From contig JAFFJZ010000004.1 in the NCBI GenBank assembly GCA_018340375.1, positions 35,624,001 through 35,688,000 of the forward strand: a stretch of 64,000 nucleotides of DNA. Direction: 5' to 3'. The notes under the pieces are model-generated. The model was not told the origin of the DNA. It searched no databases and saw only the letters and a program-made list of their open reading frames with translations. This document shows, one piece after another, positions 1 through 11,647 of the stretch (the stretch's first letter is position 1; each line of letters starts with the position of its first letter). The stretch is from Gonatopus flavifemur. Lineage: Eukaryota > Arthropoda > Insecta > Hymenoptera > Dryinidae. A program made the translations under genes and the position numbers.

Positions 1-122
1 AGGGAATGCTTATGGTCGCCGAGGCTCCATATCGCACTTCCCGCTCGCCTCCATCGTTTTCTGCCCGTGGCGCACGCCATGTTTTTCGTCATACCGCCTC
101 ATTAATACCTGCCAGTAATAAC

Positions 123-784
123 TAGTGATGTGAAATGACCGGTCATGGAAAATTCAGACATGTCATGGTCATTATGACCGTCATGTGACCGTCATTGACG
201 GTCAGATTTTTCACAGTTTGTAAGTGGAAATGACCGTCAAAAAATTATCTGACTGGTCATGACCAGACAATTAATGATTTTTATTAAACTTTCTTTAATA
301 AAAATCTCGAATATGTTTTATTACAAATCATGGTTATCTGTTTACAAAATAATGATGATAAAATGAATATTTATATGTAGTTCTACACGGAAAAGAAGGA
401 ATCGTTGCAGCAGCTACTCGCGTAGACGATTTTCGACCATCTACGTAAAATAGTTTCGGCAACTGCTTATTGGTAGATGGTCGAAAATCGTCTACGTGAG
501 TAGCTGCTACAGCTATTCCTTTTTTCGTGTAAGTATATCAACTCAAAATTAAATTGTCCATCAAGGTTCCGGAGTTCAATATATTCTTAAAACCTTACAA
601 CATTATTGAAGTATGTCCCGCTGCACTAGATCACTTCAGATGTTAGTTTGACCGTCAAAAATTTTTCTGACTAGTCAGTGTGACCTGACCGTCAAAACTG
701 ACAAAAATTGTTCTCGTCAAGTGACAGTCATGGCCGTCACATGACCAGTCATTTGACCGGTCATTTGACGGGCTCACATCACTG
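123..784. mobile_element. hAT-like MITE with 8-bp TSD, TGACCGGTCA word family
   Basis: Both ends carry an inverted repeat beginning YAGTGATGTGA and containing TGACCGGTCA. The element is bounded by a perfect 8-bp direct repeat GTAATAAC (115-122 and 785-792), the TSD length of hAT elements. No transposase is encoded, so it is non-autonomous. The ends are packed with variants of TGACCGGTCA / TGACCGTCA on both strands, which may be transposase-binding subterminal repeats (inference). A second foldback element sits in the middle. Confidence 0.85.
386..529. mobile_element. Nested 144-bp foldback MITE, TA TSD
   Basis: An almost complete hairpin starting CACGGAAAAGAAGGAAT and ending with its complement, flanked by TA on both sides (384-385, 530-531). 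The arms share a run around GTAGACGATTTTCGACCATC with few mismatches. TA duplication suggests mobilisation by a Tc1/mariner-type transposase. It is inserted inside the hAT-like element at 123-784, so it is younger than that element. Confidence 0.75.
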
Positions 785-792
785 GTAATAAC

Positions 793-2044
793 TCATTGAA
801 CGCCCCCCTAACCTGCACGAAAAGGTGAACTTTCGGTGCAGGTATGACAAAAAAACCATTTTTTTTATAATAAATATTTTTCAATTCATAGTTTCCTTCT
901 TTAGACTAAAATTTCGTAGAAATTCAATTTTTGCTGCCTTATACGGGGTGGCAAGCTAGATGGCGCAAGGGTGGCAAAAACCCAAGTCCGCCCCTGGATA
1001 TGAAAACTGTCATTATTTCTATCACTTTTCATGTTTGCAGTACTGTAACTTTGCTCTATAGATCGCACATTTGTAACCAGAAACAAAACTTAAATGGATG
1101 TTGTTAATATCAACCAGCGCTGACAAATTTTATATTCTCAGAATAGAACCGATTATCACGTCTGAGAATTTGAATATTACAAAGTGACGACAAATTTTGT
1201 TCAAGATTACAAAATCGCTCAACAGAGAATGGGAAATTTATAAATCGACTCTCCAAATTACTGTACTTGGTACAGTGAAATAGCCTTGATAAATTGGATA
1301 GCCGCTAGCACATTTGAAGATTTTTTACAGTGCAGTTTCTGTATTGAAAACTTGTCAACTTTTGATTACTCTCTTTATTCACTCTTGATGAGAAAACAAA
1401 TTGCAAAAACGATATGAACATCATTTCCAATCTTAAATCTCCATGATTACAAGTTGATAGCTGAATAGAAGGAGAAGAAAATCACAATATCGAATCTCAA
1501 CTTCCCATACATTTTCCTGAGTCTTCAATTTTATTTTCGAATTTCCCTAAGATTTCCGGAATATTAAGAATTCTTGAGATTTCCCTGAATTCCCTTCTTC
1601 TCCGGTTTCGTCACCACTCTGGTGGTTCATGTAAAATTTCTATTGAAAATACTCTATAAATATGTTGCGGAAGTTTGAATCGTTTATTGAAACGAATTGG
1701 TAAGCGAATAATGAAATATTCAGTTGAAATCCCTAAAATCTTGCAGTCTTTCCTTTGAGCGATGTTTTCAGTTTCAAGGAATTAATTCAGGAGTTCAAAG
1801 AAAGATCGTTCATTAGATTTTATGGGTTTGAATCTTTGTTTCGTTTCTAGAAACGATTTAAACTTCAGCCACATCCATAAATTTTAATGTGGACGATTTT
1901 CTACGTTTTTTATCATAAAATCATCAGCAGCAGCGTGACCAGTAAATCCTGCTAGATGATGAGGATTGGTTGGTTCTTATAGTGCGTCAATTTGATTCTC
2001 ATTTTCATAAGAATGGATCAATCAGCGAAATGTGGCACGATTTT
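793..2044. other. Intergenic, no gene; contains a dispersed repeat
   Basis: No supportable coding region. About 1655-1870 matches 31780-31995 in direct orientation at perhaps 70% identity, with anchors such as GTTTGAATCGTTTATTG and AAGGAATTAATTCA. A piece of the same family lies inverted near 30700. No terminal repeats could be found, so the family is unclassified. Confidence 0.5.
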
Positions 2045-2717
2045 GTTGGTCACGCTGATTAGCAGAGCTTGAATCAATTATACTTACAGATGTTGAAGGT
2101 TTCGCATTATCTTCATCACTGTGATTATCATCAGAAATCTGTTTATGAGCATTACATTCTGGTTGTAACTTATACGGGACACTCTCGATTGATTTCAGTA
2201 GAAACTTTTCTCCCTTTCCTTGAACCTACCAATGCAACTGGACTGATGGTGGGATTATTTCTGAGAATATCATCCATTTCATCAAAAAATTCAAAATTCA
2301 TTCTTCCTTCTCCAGTTTTTCGAGCATTCATATTATCTTTCTTTCAATATATTTTTTTTTAAAATATTTCCGGATGGGTGCCAAATCAACGAAAAGACAA
2401 ATCAACGAAATCAGTGTTTGAGAAGAGAGAGTGTGACGTATCCCTCTTTTCAACCAACTTTTCGTTGATTTGGTTTCTCGTTAATTTGGCCCCCATCCAT
2501 ATTTCCATCGATTTTCACATTGCATTGGACTGTACGCGCAATCAAGTCCATTTGAAATCATTTGCCAGACTTTTTCATTTCGAATTGCAGTCGATTCAAA
2601 CAGGTCCAAATGTTGTTTATATAAATCCAAGAATTGAAGCGTAGTATCACGGCTCCACAATATGCGGTCACCATCACATCCTACATTGCTTTTTATAGGA
2701 GCATTACCTTGAAACAC
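2045..2717 (-). pseudogene. Myb/SANT-like DNA-binding protein gene, broken by a MITE
   Basis: Reading from 2717 leftwards gives a Myb/SANT-like (trihelix-type) domain: RILWSRDTTLQFLDLYKQ, then KVWQMISNGL and SPMQCENRWKY, the pattern of spaced tryptophans and a basic third helix seen in this family. Immediately after NRWKY the frame enters a 127-bp MITE (2372-2498). Beyond the MITE the domain resumes as FKKKYIERK, then after a one-base frameshift as DNMNARKTGEGRMNFEFF and DEMDDILRNNPTISPVAL, typical of the segment after the domain. A further serine/aspartate-rich stretch (SDDNHSDEDNAKPSTS) lies in yet another frame near 2090. Insertion plus frameshifts make it a relic. Such domains occur in host genes and as the second protein of PIF/Harbinger elements; which applies here is unclear. 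Confidence 0.7.
2372..2498. mobile_element. 127-bp MITE inserted in the Myb/SANT gene, 8-bp TSD
   Basis: Terminal inverted repeats GGATGGGKGCCAAATYAACG, flanked by a perfect 8-bp repeat ATATTTCC (2364-2371 and 2499-2506). Removing the element and one TSD copy rejoins the Myb/SANT coding frame. A related degraded copy is at 7677-7785 and a single end-like piece near 9710-9740. Confidence 0.85.
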
Positions 2718-2822
2718 ATTAAAAAACTCCTAATTAACATACATTCAAATTATACGGATATCCCTATTAAATAATACTGCGGAGAATAGCATATATCGTA
2801 CCTAAGCAACAGAAGAAGTTAC

Positions 2823-2944
2823 GGACCTATTTCATGGGAGCTTCCGCGTCGAGCGTTAAAATTAGAAGAAACGAGAGGTCCCACGGCTCCTCTTTCTTCT
2901 TCCAATTTTGACGTTCGACGCGAAAGCCCTCATGAAATATGCCC
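2823..2944. repeat. Foldback element, about 120 bp
   Basis: Two arms pair: TATTTCATGGGAGCTTCCGC near 2828 and its near-complement GCGAAAGCCCTCATGAAATA near 2920, continuing inward through AAGAAACGAGAGG. Short and compact, MITE-like, with no clear TSD. Confidence 0.55.
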
Positions 2945-3165
2945 TTCAGAAATACTGGGAATGTGTGTTGTAAATCCTATGCACATGCGTACCCACACAG
3001 CACGCTAGTTCAGGAAGAGTTCACAAAGAATTCAATTGGGGCCGGAAGAATTCAATATAAATTCTTGAGAATTCTTTCTGAACTACTGTGCTCTGTAGAT
3101 AGGTAGCACCTCAAAATCAGACTGTTTCGTATGATTATGTGATATGCACCTCCCTAGATCAATGG

Positions 3166-3310
3166 TGGCTACGTTTACACCGAGAGGACCAAACGCAGTT
3201 TGGTATGCAGGCCAAAAAAATTTACTACAGTTCATGTGACACAAACTACATCAAAATCGTTTGGCCCGCATACCAAACTGCGATTGGTCCTCCTGGTGAG
3301 AACGTAGCCA
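3166..3310. mobile_element. 145-bp foldback MITE
   Basis: Ends TGGCTACG and CGTAGCCA. The arms pair over about 50 bp including GCAGTTTGGTATGC and its complement. The apparent open frame across it is produced by the hairpin and is not a gene. Confidence 0.65.
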
Positions 3311-3726
3311 ATAACCTAACGGTTTTATCCAAAATAGTCTCATTCGCACATTCCCTTCTCATTCATAGAACAACAGTAGCATATTTGAAGAATTTTTGTG
3401 CTACTTGGGTATATATACGGGATATTTTCTTTGTCATAAAACTTATTCACCTTGGTGGAAAAGAAGCATGTACTAGAATGCGTCAAGAGAGTAATTATAA
3501 AGTATTTGGGACGTAGATTTTAGGGTACACCGAACGTAAAATAGTATATCAAGAGTAGTCCGAACGTATATTTCAAGTACGTGAGACGTCTCGAAAAATA
3601 CATCAATTTCATAGAAATCGGGATCTTCAATTACGCTTCGATTTATAAGACATCGGAAGGGTAATAGAAGAGTGGATAAAAGAATATAAGATGTAATAGA
3701 AAAGCTATCTCAAAAATTCTTAAGTT

Positions 3727-4073
3727 GTGATTTCATACGAGCGTTGAGCGTTGAGCGGCGAGCGATTTTTCCAAGTTCAAGAATTCAGCGTTGAAGCTTC
3801 ATAATGATGTTCCACGCTCGATTTGACCGTTGAGAGTAGTCTTTTGACTATTTCCTTTGCGGATGGGAAAATATTGAACATATATGAATATATATTGTTT
3901 GATCCAAAGTGCTTTCTTTGTTTAGCACTATTTAGAATAATTGAATAATCATTAATTGCGCTGAAATTGAATTATGATCTGAAACAGTGTCAAGGCTAAA
4001 CAATGTTTAGCTTCGACGCTGAATCTCGAAAATCGCTCGACGCTTGACATTAGATGCTCGTATGAAATTACAC
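3727..4073. mobile_element. MITE, GAGCGTTGAGCG word family
   Basis: Left end GTGATTTCATACGAGC, right end its near-complement GCTCGTATGAAATTACAC. Just inside both ends are near-repeats of GCGTTGAGCG / GCGTCGAGCG. About 347 bp, no coding capacity, no certain TSD. Confidence 0.65.
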
Positions 4074-4151
4074 CATTACGCTTCCGTTATTTTTCATGAC
4101 ACATTTCCCTTTCACCAAAACGAAGGAGTTCTTAATTTTCCTATGAAAAAC

Positions 4152-4670
4152 TAGAGACCCTCTAGATAGAGTTCGGCCACGGTAGAAGAAGTATAGGTAC
4201 TCCAACTGGTCCTCCATCTTGTGATCAAATGATGCGGTTTGCCAGATGGCAGCACAGAAAATGTAGGTACGCAGTGTGAGAGAGAAACTATGTAGTCTCA
4301 GGGAGAAAGAAGATGATTGAATATCTTCTTTCTCCTTCTGAATACATAATTTCTCTCTTACACTACGTACCTACATTTTCTGTGCTGCCATCTGGCAATC
4401 CACATCATTTGATCACAGCGATTCCGAGGAAAACAAGGGAAGTTGGACTACCTATACTTCTTCTACCGCGAGTTCGGCTAACACGCCGTCATATTGGGCT
4501 GTTTCGGTAAAACCGGAAATATCTTGTTTTACCACGTCTTGTTCTACCTTCATAAAAGCCATCATAATGTCCTTCTCTCACTTCCGGTTTTGCCGGAATA
4601 ACAACCAATCAAATGTCAACCAATCAAAAATCGCTCACTCCCTGGCCGATCTGTACCTAGAGGGTCTCTA
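4152..4670. mobile_element. hAT-like MITE with 8-bp TSD, fully palindromic
   Basis: Perfect ends TAGAGACCCTCTAG and CTAGAGGGTCTCTA with 8-bp TSD TGAAAAAC (4144-4151 and 4671-4678). The inner 400 bp also fold back on themselves: GAAAATGTAGGTACG near 4258 pairs with CGTACCTACATTTTC near 4367, with the turn near 4315. The 65-codon frame at 4313-4510 follows from this palindrome. Confidence 0.85.
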
Positions 4671-4936
4671 TGAAAAACATCCTTCAATGTGAATTGACAG
4701 GACTTCATAATTCACTTGGCCCAGATAAGCTGGATTCAGGAAGTGCTTCTCGAAACCCGACCAAGAAAAATTTTTTTCATTTTTGAAAATATAATTTAAA
4801 TATGCATTCGTGGAATCTTAGCATTTTTTCGGAACATTAATGTCTCAAGTATTGAACCATAACATACTGAAATGAGGAGATTTGCTGTAATTTAGTTCGA
4901 TCAGGCATATTAAAACACATACTGTAGAAATGTTTT

Positions 4937-5067
4937 CCCTGCTGAAAATGCCAGCCGAAACCGGCAGATTCTGGACAAAAACCAGGCAAAGCCGGACCAG
5001 TTCCTTGCCTGCTTCTGCCCGGTTCTGCCAGTTTTGCCCGGTTTTTGTCCTGACATTTCTAACAGGG
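4937..5067. mobile_element. 131-bp MITE of the CCCTGYT class
   Basis: Ends CCCTGCTGAAAATGCCAG and complement CTGACATTTCTAACAGGG. The interior iterates CCGGCA / CCGGTT-like words and ACAAAAACC. Shares its first bases with the elements at 10456, 40463 and 40803. Confidence 0.6.
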
Positions 5068-5655
5068 TTTATACATATTACATATACAACAAAAATATGG
5101 ACTGTTCTTTTCTATTCAACTCATCAACCCAATATTGTCCTCTCTTTTGTGGGAGATTTTCATCATTCTCTGCTCAAACCATTTCTTTCTGACCGTGGCA
5201 GCATTGGGGTCCTCATTCCAGTATCTTATAGAATTCAGTGATTCCAAGTTTGCTGAAATTCGGTGTCTTTTGTACCTTTTTCGGATTGTACGAACAAGAA
5301 TCCAATCACATAATATGGTAATACATTTTCCTAACGTTGCTAATCCTCATAAATTATAGCGATTGAAGGTACGGATTACCAGCACCTACCGACCAACCGT
5401 GTTGGTTAGGAAGAAAACACGCCTCTACGTTGGAAACAGAGGGAAAGTTGTATGAATGTTTCAGAACCTTCTGAGAATATTTCATATGTAATTGAAAATA
5501 TGGTCCGAACGTTATCGAAACATCCGAGTGCTGTCAAAGGGGAGAGACGCAGAACCTAGGCTATGTTTCTAAAACATTCACAGAATTTTCATTTTCTGCT
5601 TCCTGGGTAGAAATAAAATGTCCTTACATATTATCGCCCAAGTCACACCAATGTA

Positions 5656-6275
5656 CAGTAGAACCTCCCATAGCGGAACCTCTCATAGCAAAACGACCTC
5701 CAATAGCAGAACGATTTTACCTCTAATACCGGAATACTCGAATCCCTCACTTCTAATATTGTTTTTCAGGACCGTATATAGCGTCAAAGAGAACCTTATT
5801 TCTAAAGTTGTACCTTATTGTACGGGATTTCTATGAATGCCGATTTGAAAATTTTTCAAAATGTCATTGCAGAACTTCAGAATCAAATGAAGTTCTGGAT
5901 ATTTTAGGGTGAATGAAACAAAACTTACCTCACGCACACAGGTTAGTTCCAGGGTTATATTCATAGTTCGTTCAGTCTGCGAAGCACAGAAACATTAAAA
6001 CAAATCATTCCCCAAACAATGTTCAACGTATATATTGTTCCTGTTTTTCCTTCATTTTTGAAATCAAAATTCAGCATCTGATCATTAATTGAAAGCCTAT
6101 ACACAAAGTGATCACAACTGCCCCACAAAGTTTTAAATTTGATGTTTTCCCACGATTTATCGACAACTATTGAAAGTAAATGGTAGAGAGGAGAGAATGG
6201 TAGAGGGCAATGCGTTTTGTTTCGCTGTGGGAGTTTTTTCAAAACCGAAGTGTTATGGTAAGAGAGGTTCTACTG
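5656..6275. mobile_element. pogo-like MITE, TA TSD
   Basis: Inverted ends CAGTAGAACCTC with TA on both sides (5654-5655, 6276-6277). Subterminal sequence such as CCATAGCGGAACCTCTCATA resembles the ends of insect pogo/Tigger-type elements. 620 bp, no transposase. The flanks (5450-5600 and 6280-6370) both contain GAACGTT / CTGAGAATATTT words and may be one older repeat split by this insertion. Confidence 0.7.
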
Positions 6276-6277
6276 TA

Positions 6278-6943
6278 TGTAAAATATTCTCCGAACGTTC
6301 TCAGAATATTTAGACATCCTACAAATATTCTTAGTATGTTTGACGAAAATTTTGTGCTACTAGGGGCCGTACAGCACACTTCGTCACATTCCCGTGGTAT
6401 CCACGTGGATAACGTTCAGCTACGTAGAGTGTACGTGGAGGCAACGGGGACATCGGTGGGTGTGCTGTTAGGGATTTGCCCTCGTAAAATCGATTCGATG
6501 AATACATCGGATTTATATGTACCTTCAGACATGTTTTCTTTCAATGAGGTTAAATGAGTGTTGATAACTTTGTCAATACTTGTCTTTGCTTTCAAGCTGT
6601 CTTGTGTCTTCATTAATGGAACACGTTTAATGTCTTCATCTGAAAAAAATAATTGTAAAGTAATTTTTAATTATCTAATAAATACATTTGCAATATTCAT
6701 CATATTCAAGGCGTAAAAACAGTAGAGATTGAAGTATAGAAGACCTTGGGAATATGAAAATAGTGCATTAATTTTTCAAAACATTAACAAGAAAGAACAT
6801 TATTAAGAAGGAATCTATTTGACCAGAAAAAAAAATTCAAGAAAAATTCATTTGTACCCCAAATAGCAAAAGTTCCAAACAGTACATCGAAATGCATTCT
6901 CATTGACTTACCAAATGGCAGTATGAAACGTGTAGTATGATAA
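6278..6943. other. Intergenic, no recognisable gene
   Basis: Short overlapping frames only, none with recognisable protein sequence. Position 6280-6370 carries GAACGTTCTCAGAA-type words that continue the repeat interrupted by the pogo-like MITE. Confidence 0.5.
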
Positions 6944-7195
6944 CCCAGGCGGAAAAATTTGGTTGAATTTCTTTTAAATTTGAGACGATGACATTTCAAT
7001 GAAATTCAATAAAATTCCGCAAACTCCAATGGGAGTCTCCAAATTTCATTGAAATTGATTTAATTTTGTGGAAAATTATTGAATTCCATCGAAATTCCGT
7101 TGAATTCAGTTGAATTTTGCTTATTTTCAATGCAAATCCAAGGTCCAAAAAGTGACCGAAATTCAATGAAATTCAACAAAAATTTTCGTCAGGGA
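6944..7195. mobile_element. MITE, CCCTGACGAAAATTTT family
   Basis: Left CCCAGGCGGAAAAATTTGGT and right complement of CCTGACGAAAATTTTTGTTG, followed inward by TTGAATTTC on both sides. The interior iterates AATTCAATGAAATTC. The same terminal sequence bounds the 147-bp hairpin at 28600-28746. Confidence 0.65.
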
Positions 7196-7676
7196 AAGCC
7201 TAAACTCAATTTTCTAGTGATTATATTGTGCTGACATTTCACGAACTCATTTGATAGTTCCAGAAAAATGCATTTAAATCTCTTTTCTGGATCTTTTGCT
7301 ATCTGAGTTCAGTTTGAATTTATTTATCCAAATTGGTCAAGATATTTGGTAATTTTCATGCAGAAAGTTTCACCTCTTTCGCAATTTATTTTCTGGTAGC
7401 ATTTTGCTCAAGGGTGTGTCCAGAAATTTTCAATCGACGTGTAACAGAGGACAAGTAAGAGGGGACCCCTCCTTTGTCCTTTGTTTTGCATCGATCGAAG
7501 GAGGATAGTGCATTTCTGGATACGCTATTGATTTTGCTCGCACAATCATATATGCAAGTTCGTTGCCAGTTTATTTCTTTCGTGGGATGAGGTTCCACTA
7601 GCAATATACTTTGAATTCATATACGGGCACAAAATGGGTTCTTAGTTGAAATTAACAAAAACTAGTCGTATTTATC

Positions 7677-7785
7677 GGATAGGACCCAAATCAACGAAAA
7701 GATGAATTCACGGAATAAATGTTTGAAAAGACAGAACGCGATATATCATTCGATCAACGATCGTTTCGTGGATATGGTTTTTCGC
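7677..7785. repeat. Degraded copy of the 2372-2498 MITE
   Basis: Begins GGATAGGACCCAAATCAACG and continues with AATGTTTGAAAAGA, parallel to the intact copy. The right half is diverged (TTTCGTGGATATGG) and the terminal CCCATCC is lost. Confidence 0.5.
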
Positions 7786-7947
7786 ATTGAATTTTATACA
7801 TACTGGAATGATCAGTCCGTAGATCTAATTTAGTTTCGTCAATCCCAATGAACTCTATAGAGTTCACTTGTCAATCCATAGATTCTTTTATAATACACTG
7901 GACCACGAACTGTGGAATGAATTGGTGTGGCAAGAGGCCATCTTTGA

Positions 7948-8157
7948 CACTATTTCTACGAAGGTGGTCTTTTGACACCTTTCAAATTGCAATTTGAAAT
8001 TATTTTCCAAGTCTTATTGTTTCTCCACAATCAATTTCTTGACTCTTGATATATTGTACGAAAAGTCAAGAAATTAATTATGGAGGAACGATTAAACTTG
8101 GAGAATAATTCTAAGATAATTTTAAAGACACCTCTCCGTAGAAATAGTGTTAATGGG
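7948..8157. repeat. Foldback element, about 210 bp
   Basis: CACTATTTCTACGAAGGTG near 7950 pairs with the sequence around CACCTCTCCGTAGAAATAG near 8130. The inner arms pair around CACAATCAATTTCTTGACT and AGTCAAGAAATTAATTATG. No TSD was assignable. Confidence 0.5.
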
Positions 8158-8339
8158 GTAAACTCGTACATTGTAAAAAGGAGGTGATTTATATACAATT
8201 GTATTGTTTATAAACGCTCTATTCATGTTACCCTCCTAAAGATAGCTGCCACTGTACATACAAATTTCTGATATCTATGTGTGCTTCAACTTCAGCTGCA
8301 TGATTGCGTGTATGATATATATAGAAGTCTGTGCGTCTA

Positions 8340-9537
8340 GGGGCCGTCCATAAACCACGTGGTCCTGTTTTTGAGACTTTTTAACCCCCCGTTCTCCCCC
8401 CCATGTAGTCTACCATGGATTTTGGTCTCAACCCCCCCCCCCCCCACACACACTTGGGCACGTAGTTGTTTTTCCATAAATAACGTAATTCATCTGTATA
8501 TAATGTCAATTTATATTCTCGGCTGATAATAATAATAATCAATAATTTTCATAATAATGAAAATAATGATCACTCTTATAATTCAAAATCACTTGAGTAT
8601 ACAAATGGTGAAAGTAGCCATTCGTGTACATTACTAAATGCATTTCAATCAAATGAATTTTTATTCAAAAATGAACTCAATAGAATTTTATTCCGCTGGA
8701 ATAAAAGATTTATCCAATGAAGGCATTAATACCAGCTTACCAACCGAACAAGGTTTTTTCTTCCCGTGCAGAAAAAACTCATATGGCAAGAATATGGGAA
8801 TAGTCTCGCTCAGAGTCTCACAACGGTCTCGGTTAGTCTCGCAAGGGTTTCGGAGTATAATCTGGCAATAGTATGGGAAATAGTATGGGCTTGAGGACTG
8901 TCCCATACTTCTGTGAGATTTTTGATAAAATTATCAATACGGTCAATTCTATTTCGAAAACCTGACGAGATAGACGATTTTTTATATCAGATTCATGGTC
9001 TCGCGTATATATATATACATATATAAACATATACAACATCATATCTGAAAATATATTTGACCGCGAAGAAAAATTATCTGCATAGTCTCCCAACGGTATG
9101 GGAGGGTTCTAAAACCCATACCATTCCCATATTATTGCAAGATTCCAGTTCAATACTCTTGTGAGACTCTGAGCGAGACGTTTGGCGAGATACCGTTCCC
9201 ATACTCGTGCCATACTATTTATTTCTGCGCAGGTTATCAAATTACTTGAAACTGAATCCATGAAAAAATCCCAAATTTTCAGGGATGATTCTTTAAAATT
9301 GTATATACGTCGCTAAAGAGCCTAAATTTTGGATTTCGAGAAGTATTCGAAGAAAATTTGTTTTTCAAATTTTTGAAATCATTTTTCCTCGGTGTTTCTG
9401 ATCAATTTCTTTCCAAATAAAAAATTGATCCAAAAACGAAGTGGCTTGGAATCGCCCCCTCCCCCCATGTAGCTCAACGTAGCATTTAATCCAACCCCTC
9501 CCCCCCTTTATTGACAACGTGGTTTATGGACGACCCC
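8340..9537. mobile_element. 1.2-kb non-autonomous element, CTA TSD
   Basis: Ends GGGGCCGTCCATAAACCACG and complement of GGGGTCGTCCATAAACCACG, flanked by CTA (8337-8339, 9538-9540). A 3-bp TSD and G-rich ends would suit a PIF/Harbinger-type element (inference). Just inside both ends lies C-rich sequence with CCCCCATGTAG, including a C13 run near 8432-8444. Encodes nothing recognisable and hosts another element. Confidence 0.65.
8763..9233. mobile_element. Nested MITE, TATGGGAA / TCTCGC word family
   Basis: Left end CCCGTGCAGAAA and right complement CCTGCGCAGAAA. Inside, both arms carry repeated GGCAAGAATATGGGAATAG, TCTCGCTCAGAGTCTCACA and AGTATGGGAA words. It lies inside the 8340-9537 element and is therefore younger. 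Confidence 0.65.
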
Positions 9538-10042
9538 CTACCACATGCTATTGTGATGGAGTATTTTATTCCCTTCTGGACATACAAAATTCGATATTTC
9601 TTGCTCAGCTGGAAGAGTGAGTTCATTTTTTCCCAGCATATAATTCTCCACTACCTCTCTCTGACAGTATAGATTTCAGGAAGTCCCATTTCAGTATAAT
9701 ATACAGTTCAATGATATTTCGTTGATTTGGCTCCTATTCTATTCATCTCCATTATATTCCTAGGTAACATCTAACCCTTCAAGATACCTGATGAAATCCG
9801 GAAATATGTCTTATGAAACATGATAAGACATCTTTTCGCATTCTTTATGATATCAAAGAAGTCTTGCCTGCTAAAAATTTCCCATAGAAGACGATACAAT
9901 TTTTTCCATCGGTTTCAATGTGGTTTCTGGAACAGGAACCCTCCATGCAGTTTCGTGAATTCAAGATAGACTTCTAATGCTAATGTGCACATGAATTCAT
10001 ATGAACACGCATGATGTTAAATTCTCATAAAAACATGCTTAC

Positions 10043-10149
10043 CGCTGTAACTTTGTACTAAAATGCAACCGTTTTGGATTATCATTTTTCCTGCTTCATC
10101 TAAAACTACTTTCCACCCTTCCATCATTAAAATATCAGTGTACTTGTTC
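10043..10149 (-). CDS. Isolated internal exon of an unidentified gene
   Basis: On the minus strand an acceptor (TTGTATTGCAG) precedes 35 codons with peptide starts NKYTDILMMEGWKV and ends CILVQSYS, closed by donor GTAAGC. Both splice signals fit and the frame is open throughout. The peptide has the alternating hydrophobic pattern of a short beta-rich N-terminal segment. The next minus-strand coding sequence downstream is the Myb/SANT relic at 2.0-2.7 kb; they could have been one gene with an intron now filled by MITEs, but nothing proves it. Confidence 0.45.
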
Positions 10150-10455
10150 CTGCAATACAATCCCATGTTAATAGAATACATTATACAACATGAATACAAA
10201 ATTCCTATTCCAAAAAATTGATTATTTTCAAAAACAGCTCCAAGAAAGCAAAAGTCAAATTAATCACTTTTAGGTTGATTTTAGAAAAAGATTCCTCACG
10301 TAGAAAAATTTTGATACTTTCTAAAGTCTGATTTACTCTGTAATCCGCAACGAATCAGAATTGGATCAGGTTGGGAGAAGGTTAATATCAGGTTTAATGC
10401 GAATTTGGAAAGCAAGACCAGATTGAGAACAGGGCGAAAAATAAAATAAAATCTG

Positions 10456-10591
10456 ATCCCTGGTTGAAAAAATCAATTGATTCCTGCCAAATCTCATCGC
10501 TTCTTGCCAAATCCCATTGAATCCTGTACAATGCTCTGGCCAAATCCAATCGAATGTTCTCTGTCAGATTCAATGGATTCTTTTAACCAGG
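10456..10591. mobile_element. 136-bp MITE, CCCTGGTTGAAAAAATC
   Basis: Left ATCCCTGGTTGAAAAAATC, right complement of GAATCCCTGGTTAAAAGAAT. The interior repeats a word of the form GCCAAATCCCATCGAATCCT about four times, a degenerate iteration seen in other elements of this window. Confidence 0.65.
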
Positions 10592-11647
10592 GATTCACTC
10601 CCTAATATGCAATGAATCTGAGTGAAATTAGGTTTCATTTTGGGCTCAGGTGACGTTTTACGAACATTGGATAAATCGTTGAAAGTGCACAGCTTCATTT
10701 TAGGTTAAACGAACGTTTGCTGAAGGTCTCCATTCTCTTCGAAAGATGAATGAATCTATATTGAGGAAACAATGCAACTGAATTTCGAATAATTTAATTG
10801 GGACGAATTGATGATTTAATACAGGGAAATCTTCAGTTCTTGGTCTGATATTTTTTCTACATGTTGCTCACAACAGATATATTATTGAAGAGAGTAGATT
10901 TTTCAAAATTTGCGTGAATGACGACTCTAGTTTCACTCAATTCATTATTCCATTTGTTGTGATAATTGTATATTATTCCTAGTATGTTTCAGTAAACGAT
11001 TTCATATCTGTAAAATGATGGTTCTGGATAATTAGAGGTTAGAATTGGGAGTTCAATTTTTCCAACATACTCACTTTGGATTTTGTGCAAAACTACAGTA
11101 ATTAGAAAATCAACTAATTCATAGAAATATTTGGATCATGAAAAAAATTACCCACAACTGTTATTCATATTAGAAAATGTGTATAAAGATGCACCTCACT
11201 GCGTACAGGTTAATGTTCACTTTATTCATACAATCAAATCACTATTAAATAATAACATACTAACCTTTTTCAATAAGTGATGATGTATGGATCTGCTGCT
11301 TCAGTTTGACGGAATATTTCAACGAATATACCCAATGATGATTTCAAGACTGAAAGCACGATTTCACACCGCTATTAACGGACATATTCAAATGTGATAG
11401 ATATATATACATATTACCGATCAACATTATGGCATATGACTGCGCTGTAGAAACAAAATAGCGATCAATCGAATTGAATTATCAACATTAAAGGAATTTG
11501 AGCATGAGGAAATGGGGGAGAGGCGTATTCAAATTTTGCGCGAAATTTTTCCAAAAAATACGTAATTATCACAAATTCAAAATGAATAACATATCATTGC
11601 TGCAAACTTTGAATGTCCCAATGATTTTCGAAGACTCAAAAAGAAAC
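10592..11647. other. Intergenic, nothing recognised
   Basis: AT-rich sequence with no coding region, terminal repeats or RNA gene that I can support. Confidence 0.5.

Noticed and set aside
4313..4510. 65-codon frame at the centre of the 4152-4670 element.
   Set aside because: Explained by the palindromic MITE; no homologous protein pattern.
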